DNA of 64,000 nt. Origin: Cliona cf. orientalis (taxonomy: Eukaryota > Porifera > Demospongiae > Clionaida > Clionaidae). Both the position numbers and the translations under genes were made by a program. The stretch is from contig OZ005691.1 in assembly GCA_963930775.1 (NCBI GenBank), forward strand, positions 7,499,000 to 7,562,999. The letters are read 5' to 3'. The notes beneath the pieces were generated by a model. The model was given only the letters and a program-made list of their open reading frames with translations, did no database searches and was not told where the DNA came from. Positions within the stretch are counted from its first letter, which is position 1; each line of letters starts with the position of its first letter. Positions 56,997 through 64,000 of this stretch are shown in pieces.

Positions 56997-57510
56997 GGTT
57001 AAGAGTTCCCTTTATATTATGTTAAATATATATTTTTGTCTATACTTATATCGTGGATCACTTACTGTTAGTCAATGCTGTAATTAATAATAATAATAAT
57101 AATAATTATTATTATTATTATTTTGTAGAACAATATGTGCTATGGATGAAGTACTAAACTGTTAAATGGTTTATTACACTTACTATTTTGCTATAAGGCT
57201 GATATGTTAAAAACCACACGCCTACTAGTGCTTCACCTTCGTACTGTGTATGGTTACTGCACTTATGTAATACTGGTGTATGAAGTCGTTTCAGCGTATT
57301 TGTGTATCATTGCACTAAGGAGAAGAGGAGTACTACTACTATTGTGTAATTAGAGTGCACATTAAAACTTTACCTTTACCGTTCCATGCTTCTGCTTTTG
57401 GGTATCCTTTTTCAGTGCAGGTTTCTATACATGTACCACATGAATATATTGTGTATTAATTACACCATGAGAAATGGTAGTATTGTGTTCAATTGATTGG
57501 TTATTTCCCA
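56997..57510. other. 3' flank, no gene seen
   Basis: Holds a palindromic (AAT)n/(ATT)n microsatellite at 57,084-57,123. Confidence 0.5.
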
Positions 57511-57896
57511 TCACAACCAGCTCCAGTCTGTCCTGTTACCCTGAGTGACCTTCAGCAACTCAAACTTTATCCTCTCGCTGTGGACCTCCTGCATCTCCCT
57601 GAATTTGGGCTGGTTCAGATATAGTGCTCCCCAAGCATGTATGTGAGGAGGTTGGGGCCTGGACACTAGTTGTAATCTGTTCTCGAGGGCCTTAACAAAG
57701 TGTGAGTAGGCCTGCAAGTGTCTATCCTGCCAGACCTACAGCTTCCTGCTCCACCTTCACTTGTCTTGGCCTCATCACGATTATGTTGCCCATCTCCCAT
57801 AGGCTGAAGAGTGGATTAGTATTCTTCCTCGTTCCCATATCCCTCACATTGAGTCTCGGACAATCCCAGAAGACATCATAATACTTCAAGGAGGAA
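57511..57896 (-). pseudogene. Coding remnant, unknown family
   Basis: Two adjoining frames read like protein: YYDVFWDCPRLNVRDMG and NPLFSLWEMGNIIVMRPRQV, then, after a one-base shift near 57,725, LQAYSHFVKALENRLQLVSR and KFREMQEVHSERIKFELLKV, ending at a stop at 57,511. Composition and continuity suggest a broken gene end. No family was recognised. Confidence 0.4.
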
Positions 57897-58039
57897 AAAT
57901 CGACAGCTAGATGCAGCGATACTGCTAAACCGTTATTTCTGGTCTGATCGAAAACAAAATAATTATAAATATATATATAAATTTGACCTGTTCATCATCG
58001 ATTTCTAACCTCTCATTACTCTTTTGTGCTGCCTAATCA

Positions 58040-58412
58040 ACCGCGTGTCTTTGCAAACATAATTATTACATTTAATCGGAACGCTGCAACACTCTTATAA
58101 TGGCCACTATAATACAGTGTTCCACCATGATGGACCTGAAATTACTTAAAATACGTAAGTTAAATTGTTAGTATTCAGCTTATAATGATAGCTTGTGCTT
58201 CATACTCACATGTACCCATCTTCGTAGTGCTGCATTGATAGATAAAACTTACTGTTGGTGTCCTAGCCATATTAATAGTGACTTGCTCTGGTATCTTCAC
58301 TTCTGTAAGTTGATTGTGTAGCTGTCCATGTATAAGATGCACCCTCGAAATTAAGGAGCATTATTCATACCAGTAGTCCACTTGAATGGTTGATCCACAT
58401 ACAACACAGGAA
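58040..58412 (-). pseudogene. Three phase-matched exons, possibly USP-type deubiquitinase
   Basis: Exon X (58412-58371, phase 1 to 1) encodes PVLYVDQPFKWTT. Exon Y (58302-58253, ending in phase 0 at GTAAGT) encodes EVKIPEQVTINMARTPT. Exon Z (from 58135, phase 0) encodes VHHGGTLYYSGHYKSVA. All splice phases agree. The last piece has the H-x-G-x4-SGHY pattern of the histidine box of ubiquitin-specific proteases, and the first two loosely resemble the preceding LPxVLxVxxxRF and VxFPxxLxM segments. The Y-x-L-x-A strand normally before the His box, and the Cys box, were not found. The paralogue at 44.3-44.5 kb keeps Y and Z but with a damaged donor. Either a decayed gene or part of the repeat unit. 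Confidence 0.4.
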
Positions 58413-59109
58413 CTGAAACAGACAATTTCATGTAAAATAATATCACTGTAACTGTTATGATCTTATGGGTCCTGCTGTTTGAGTTGCTTCCAATTGAATT
58501 TGTTTGCATGATATCTTGTAAATTAACCACTTTTTTTGTTCACTTGGAATGTAAGGGTATACTGTACATCCCAAGTACTCACTTGGTACTTTTTCCTGTC
58601 CATGCTAACATTTACAGTGATCATTGACAAAAAAAATTAACACTTACTATAATATTGCATGCTGTACAACTAGTCTTCATATGTATCATACCTTCAATGC
58701 CATTGAGAGTTTATCTACTCTTGATGCCAGTGTATACACTACTGCCTTAGAAAGGTACATGCTCATGCTTGCATTTTTTTGCAGGGGATTCATGCTTTAA
58801 CAAGCATGAATCTCATAAAGTAGTTTAAATTATGTGACATTTTCCGCTTTGCCTGTTTATGCTGGGCGGTATTGCTCCAGTTAAGCTACACATCGTTGTC
58901 TGCTATGACATTTTATCAAGTTATCTGGAATTCGTGATCCTTTAGATAAGTTATGCTTATTTTGAGGTACGTAATGTTATACCCTCTAAGTGAGTATTTG
59001 ACTACAAATAAGAATTGAAAACTTGCCTTGCTTATCAAGTTACGTAGATCAATCCACCTCTGTTCACACTCCCAATCCATTTTTCTGATTATGTTGACAG
59101 TTGTGTGCT

Positions 59110-59745
59110 ATCACCTTTAAGATCATCAATTGCTTCTTTTAAGGTGTCCTTTCCTTTTTTGCTTTAGTATGTAGCCACCTACCGTATTGCCTCTAATTTA
59201 ACAGACATCTCTAATTATCCGGACACCATTTTAATTATTTTTTACCTCTAATTACACCGGATAGCCAATGAAGTTTGAATTTTTGTTGTTCTAATTATCC
59301 GGACATCATTGTTCTAATGCAGACAGCTCATGTGGTACTGCTCGAGCAAAATTTGCAATGGACAGCTGCTTCTTTGGTGAGTTGTTCTCTTCCCACCGTG
59401 AACAGGGAGCTCCAGGTACCGTCTCATTTTCTTAATCTCTGTAGCTGCTCGATCACATATCCATTTGACCGGATGCGCATATGTGAAAGCGTATTCTAAT
59501 TCATCGGACACTTCAAACGCCGACTATTCTCGTGTGCTCTAATTATAGCGGACATTGGCCAAAATAATTATTTTTCTGGTGTTCGTTAAATTAGAGGTAA
59601 TACGGTATGTATCTGACTGTATTTTCTTCCTCATAGTAGTGGCGTCTCCTCTCAATATCTACTTCACATTGCTGCTTCAACGATAGAATAGTGGCTCTCA
59701 GGCACGTTACGTTTTGAAGCGGGTGTCAGACCTCATTTGGTATAT
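59110..59745 (-). pseudogene. Coding remnant with TVRYIGGYI motif, split by an element
   Basis: The minus strand reads LQNVTCLRATILSLKQQCEV, then RRRHYYEEEN, then TVRYIGGYILKQKRKGH once the element at 59,182-59,605 and one TA are ignored. The same TVRYIGGYI stretch recurs at about 48,200-48,250 and 47,440-47,490. V-x-Y-I-G-G-Y patterns of this kind occur in several transposon-associated proteins, so this is probably part of a decayed mobile gene. Frameshifts occur in every copy. Confidence 0.45.
59182..59605. mobile_element. TA-flanked foldback element, CTCTAATTATCCGGACA words
   Basis: The ends are CCGTATTGCCTCTAATTTAA and the complement of CCGTATTACCTCTAATTTAA, flanked by TA (59,180-59,181 and 59,606-59,607). 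The word CTCTAATTATCCGGACA or close variants recurs about six times in both orientations. The paralogous empty site is present twice in this window, at 47,454-47,455 and 48,215-48,216. Confidence 0.96.
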
Positions 59746-59970
59746 AGTGCCCACTTTTCTTCTCTATTAACTTTTAAATGAATTTTCAAACTCTGCCAAG
59801 TCCTGTGCAGGGTGCTGTGTATACTCAGAAAGTCATGTATCATTATGTTTGTCCCCTTCAGAATTGTATGTGGAAACTGGCATCACCGAGACTGTCACTA
59901 TGAACTAGTTTTAGGGTATCTGAGGAATAGATATTGGGTTACATAGTAAAGTGCGACGACTATTGTGGGT

Positions 59971-61542
59971 TCTGCACTTGCACGGTATAATGTGTGCCCC
60001 TCTGTAGGGTGAGGACACAGTTGTTCCCTCTGCTTGAATGTTCACTTGCCACTGTTAAGTCTCGTAACTGACACAGAATGTGATAGGTCTCGGTTGAACT
60101 TGATCGCTACAGTGTACGTAGGTGTTACAGATCATTTTTATGCAACAAGGGCTTGATTTTCTTAAAACAGTCGTAAAAAAGGCTGCCCAGCCGGAGGTGC
60201 TGATGTTGGATAACTGGGGGAGTGAAGGGACATGGGAAACTGAATTGTGCATATATGCACTGTTCCTTAGAATATTTAAGCCCGAGCTTGAGATCCATAA
60301 TTATTGTCTTTAAATACCATCCTGCCTTTTGTTAGTTATGTTAATTAATTAAACCTTTTGCATCCTGCATGGGTCTTCTCTCTCTTCACTGGAGCCAATG
60401 CTTGCTTCTCTATTTAAGGAAATTGTTCATCTTTTATTCTATATTATGTACATGCTTGTACATATCTGGCCGATAACGAAGCTCGTCTACTTCTAGTGCT
60501 TCTAAGTAATGTGATTGGGATGAGAACTGGCTTGAGTATTGGACTTGGAATGACTCTCATGTGAAGATGAAGGTCTGTCCTCTCATGTATCTGTATGTGC
60601 GTATGCTAGTTCCTAACGAGGTGAGTGACTGTGACACTATATGTATCAGTTATAATAATAATATAGTATTAATAGATCAGTTTTGTTTCAATATGAGAAA
60701 AGTATGAAGGGCAAAATTACGACAAAATTTTGGATTTGACCGCCGCTGCTCAAGTTTGTTGGGGGAGGAAGTTCCTGGGTCTCTTGTCCATCAGCAGAAA
60801 CGTTCACTAATAGCACCGCGGTCCCTTGAAATGGCGAAGAAAGTGATGGATAAAGGGTGGAAGAAACTCTGCACAAGTAGATTTATGGAATTGACCACAA
60901 CACAAGCCATTTAGATGCTATGCGGTGATCAGTTGGATTCTAGATCAGAATAACATTGTAATTTTGGTGGTTAGAAGACTTATATCTAAGTACATGGAGG
61001 TTGGAGAGTATGAGAAAGCTCTCAAATAGTCTGAATTTGTCATTAAAAAGAATATTGATGTTTGATTCATAGTGCTAACGAGTCGCTCAGATACAATGAC
61101 CTTTTCGTCCATAATTTTTTGAGTGGGAGGACTCATCAGCTGGTCCCACTTATGTGTATTGATGGCTGTTTAAACGGTGCAATAAAGCCATATTGCTGTA
61201 TGATACTTTTAGTGCTTCTAATAAACTTCCAGTGTACTTCTAGTGCTTCTAGTCAACTTCTAATAAACATCGAAAGGTACTCTAATGACTTCTAATTAAC
61301 TTCTAGTCTACATTTAGTACTTCTAATAAACTTCTAGTTCAAAACAAAACAAAAAAAACTGTGGCCAGGTGGTGTACGTACTATGTGCTAATACAGTAGA
61401 GTAATATAGAATGTCTTGGTGTTTGAACTCTTGCTTGTGTTGATCTAATAATTTCCCACACCAATGTGACCGCAAGCAGAGCATGCCTTTTCATCTGCAG
61501 AGTCAGTGACGCTAGCAACTACTTACAAGTAGATCACCTTAA
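59971..61542. other. Intergenic, no clear gene
   Basis: 61,203-61,340 is a degenerate array of CTTCTAATAAACTTC and CTTCTAGTGCTTCTA words. Open frames near 60,055-60,313 have no recognised relatives. Confidence 0.45.
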
Positions 61543-62196
61543 GGTTACGGGATAGTATTCGATATGCAATTTATAAATGATTGCACATGGACACAATTCA
61601 CGCATGTTTTAATGCAGTTTAGTCGGAAATGCGAACGAACGTGACCATTTCCAGATGTAAACTAAGTTCAAATTTCTGCATCAACTTTTGAAGACCACAG
61701 ACTCGAACAAACTGACTTTGCTGTCATTCACAATAGTCCATCGATCTGAGCAGGGCCAAGTATAGCGCTTTTCGAAACTCTAAGATGGTGCATCGTCAGA
61801 CAAGGTTTTGTCCTGGAGGGCTGCCATTAAGCGAGTCACATGGCAGCTGAGCAGTAAGTTTTTGTTCACTCTCTGTTCGTGTAACTCGACAGAGCTCAAA
61901 CACTCTACTTGGCCGTGTAGTGACTCGTAAGCTATTGTTTCATTTGTACGTCATTACATTGAGGCTGTTTACCTTGGCAAACTGATACAGAAAATTGCAA
62001 TACTTACCCACGCTTGCAGACTGATAGTGGCAGGTTTGCTTTTCATTTTTGTGGGCCATGGGGCAGGCATCAGGAGAGGTAGACTTACCTATGCCTTGCC
62101 TATGCAAAGAACGTGGACAAAAACTGGAATATAACTGTTACATTGATTATTTATGTGAACTTTGACCATGCATGGGCGGAACACTGTCCCGTAACC
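61543..62196. mobile_element. TTAA-flanked inverted-repeat element
   Basis: The ends GGTTACGGGATAGTATTC and GAACACTGTCCCGTAACC are inverted and bounded by TTAA on both sides (61,539-61,542 and 62,197-62,200). TTAA target duplications point to piggyBac or Kolobok-type transposases. No transposase was seen. Confidence 0.75.
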
Positions 62197-63340
62197 TTAA
62201 GAGAGACAACTGACACCAGAGCAGGGACATAAAAATTCTCAATGTCTTCTGTTTCTTCCACGATGAGCTGCCAGAGAGTGGGATAGTCCACATCTCAAAA
62301 TTCAACACAGAATGATATAGCATGTTTGGTGAGTTGGCAAGCTTCGCATGCTGGTGTTCCGTTGGAGGCAAAAGTCCCCTGTAACCAGGCTAACTGTGCG
62401 GGGATGAATGGGTGTGTGTCTGCTGGGGTGCCGGTCGGTTCTGTCATAGTAAACTGGTACTGACAGTTAGATAAAGATGAAATAAACCATGAGGGCTAAC
62501 AGTCACTTTGCTCTGACGCTAGACCTGCTCGATATTCGGGAGGGTTTTTTGGTTGCTCAACTTTGTGGAGTGACAAGATAATGGCTCAACAGTCCTTTCA
62601 TAATGTGTTGCCATGAAGAAGTCATGTGACTGTAGTCAGCGGCACGCACCACCGCGCTAGCACCTCAAGCCAAGCCATAGCTAGCTAAGCACCAGGCTCT
62701 TCTGTGTGAGTGTGATATAGCGAACCTAGCTAGAGGTTAGCGCGTGCAGCGCTAGTGCTGTGCTGGGATATGGAGACTCGAGACCTCAACGCATGGGCAG
62801 CACGGCCCTCAGCAGTCGGCATAACAGCGAGCTCAGTAGTCACAAAGATAGTCGATAAAATCAATGATAGCTACTTGGCTGCCTGAAACAGCCTTCTTTG
62901 GCATCTATGCTTGATCGCCGAGGCGAGTTAATGATGGGCGTGGCTACTACTTTTGCATGCATGCGCGAACTATGGCACCTCCCGTCTGATATAATTATAC
63001 TTAGCGTACTTAATCTAATACTACGTATGGAAAAAAATAATTTCAATTTTAGAGAAAATCACGAACACTATATATCCCAACACATGCTTTTTGAGTAGCA
63101 TAGGGATCATAATAATAATAATAAAACTGACTGACAGGGACAATTTCTCCCACATGCAAGTCAAAAACACTCCAAGGATAGCATGTCTTGAACAAGTTAA
63201 CATCAATAGGTCTAATATTATTTGAGAAAAGCAAGCGTGTATAGTGGTTGTGATTACCTCTTATCCCTACAAATCTTGTTTGTGTAATTTGGCATTGTCA
63301 GCCCTACTTTATCAATTTTATTATACTTGTATTAATCCAA
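62197..63340. other. Intergenic, no gene seen
   Basis: A partial relative of the 37.9/50.3-kb foldback element lies at about 63,222-63,330. No conserved frame was recognised. Confidence 0.45.
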
Positions 63341-63674
63341 ACTCAATGTATAGAAAACAATCTTGTATTGCATGATCTGTAATGCTTCTGTTTTATTTTC
63401 GGTATTAAATCTATTGAAGAGTAGAAGCCCAAACATGTTTTTATAGTTCATTGGTATGCTGTTACCGTTTCACTAAAACATGGATCTTGAGCTTGGTGTC
63501 CGATAAGCTGCTTGCATTATCTAAACTGATGGGTTAGTGTACAAAGTATTGGAAGCTTATCTAGTGATAGATCGTCAATGTTTTTTTTTCCCAACGACAA
63601 ATTCTGAAGCCCTAGTATCAATTATAAAGCTGTGCTTGGCTGATCATTCTTTGAAGTTTGTAGCTCTGGTGAAT

Positions 63675-64000
63675 ATGTCAGCGTTGAGGAATACCTTGGC
63701 CATACTATGGTTAATGATATTGTTGAGCCAATTGAGTCAAAATGCAAATAGCTCGTTTCATTCTGATCAACACCAAGAGGAACATCTTTTGTGCAGCACC
63801 AACAAGGCTTGTCCGACATGGTTTGTTTGTAACTCAGAGCACAACTGTCAGTGTGGAGCTACACATGATAATGCAGTTGTATGTGATGATAAACTGAAAC
63901 AATCAGCTGTATTGGATTGCAACTGTGTGACCTATGACAAACAGAGTCAGGCCACTTATGCCGGACTATGTTTCTACAATTGTCAGAACAGCAACCCTGA
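63675..64000 (+). CDS. Cysteine-rich, multi-pass membrane protein, copy 2 (truncated by window end)
   Basis: It opens at an ATG aligned with the start of copy 1 (MSALRNTLAILWLMILLSQL) and stays open to the last base, 108 codons. It keeps the leader and the cysteine pattern of the first third of copy 1 (CSTNKACPTWFVC, NCQCG, CNCVTYDKQSQ, YAGLCFYNCQ). Differences are mostly conservative, so the copy is probably functional. The upstream ~330 bp are paralogous too, showing a tandem duplication with a spacing of about 8.4 kb. The repeat block and the TTAA element lie between the two copies. Confidence 0.85.
   Translation, partial: MSALRNTLAILWLMILLSQLSQNANSSFHSDQHQEEHLLCSTNKACPTWFVCNSEHNCQCGATHDNAVVCDDKLKQSAVLDCNCVTYDKQSQATYAGLCFYNCQNSNP

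Larger units (their letters stand above)
57960..59970. repeat. Duplicated repeat block, copy C
   Basis: Counterpart of 44,170-48,620, without the transposon gene but with its own inserted element (59,182-59,605). Minus-strand exon-like pieces are listed separately. Confidence 0.85.

Noticed and set aside
1..64000. tRNA, rRNA or other RNA genes
   Set aside because: No cloverleaf box A/B pair or conserved rRNA segment was noticed by eye. A covariance-model scan would be needed to exclude them.

Overview
This is a stretch of animal nuclear DNA, most likely from a marine invertebrate and probably a demosponge. That placement is inferred from three things: intron-rich genes with short exons; animal families (TPPP, DDX27, a TLCD4-like membrane protein); and a very dense load of small inverted-repeat elements and cysteine-rich orphan families. 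No species is claimed.

Layout. (1) 1-2,540: inverted-repeat elements and a TPPP-like gene on the minus strand. (2) 2,540-7,391: a three-exon minus-strand gene for a ~1,024-residue coiled-coil protein. Its 5' end faces the start of DDX27 across ~180 bp, which looks like a shared promoter. (3) 7,572-43,388: DDX27, a nucleolar DEAD-box RNA helicase, reconstructed here as 21 exons with consistent phases and a 793-residue product. Its introns hold other genes. Two related small secreted-protein genes lie antisense in introns 3 and 5. Two TLC-domain genes, a third TLC fragment and a broken transposon gene lie in the 11.8-kb intron 7. (4) 44-50 kb: a duplicated repeat block, a second broken copy of the transposon gene that is itself interrupted by two small elements, and a sushi-domain exon. 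(5) 52.8-53.9 kb: an intact-looking tyrosine recombinase. (6) 55.3-57.0 kb and 63.7 kb to the end: two tandem copies of a cysteine-rich multi-membrane-span receptor-like gene, with a second copy of the 44-48 kb repeat block between them.

The strongest unusual signal is a set of small inverted-repeat elements whose ends are variants of TA-C[CT]GTA. Their interiors are unrelated from family to family, and several are built from many copies of one family-specific short word. The target is shown directly to be the dinucleotide TA. One copy sits in a duplicated repeat whose two paralogues in this window still have the empty TA site. Two others interrupt a transposon reading frame that reads through cleanly once each insert and one TA are removed.

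All gene models come from reading the sequence by eye, with splice sites chosen by reading frame and GT/GC-AG signals. No database search was run. Family names rest on recognised motifs.
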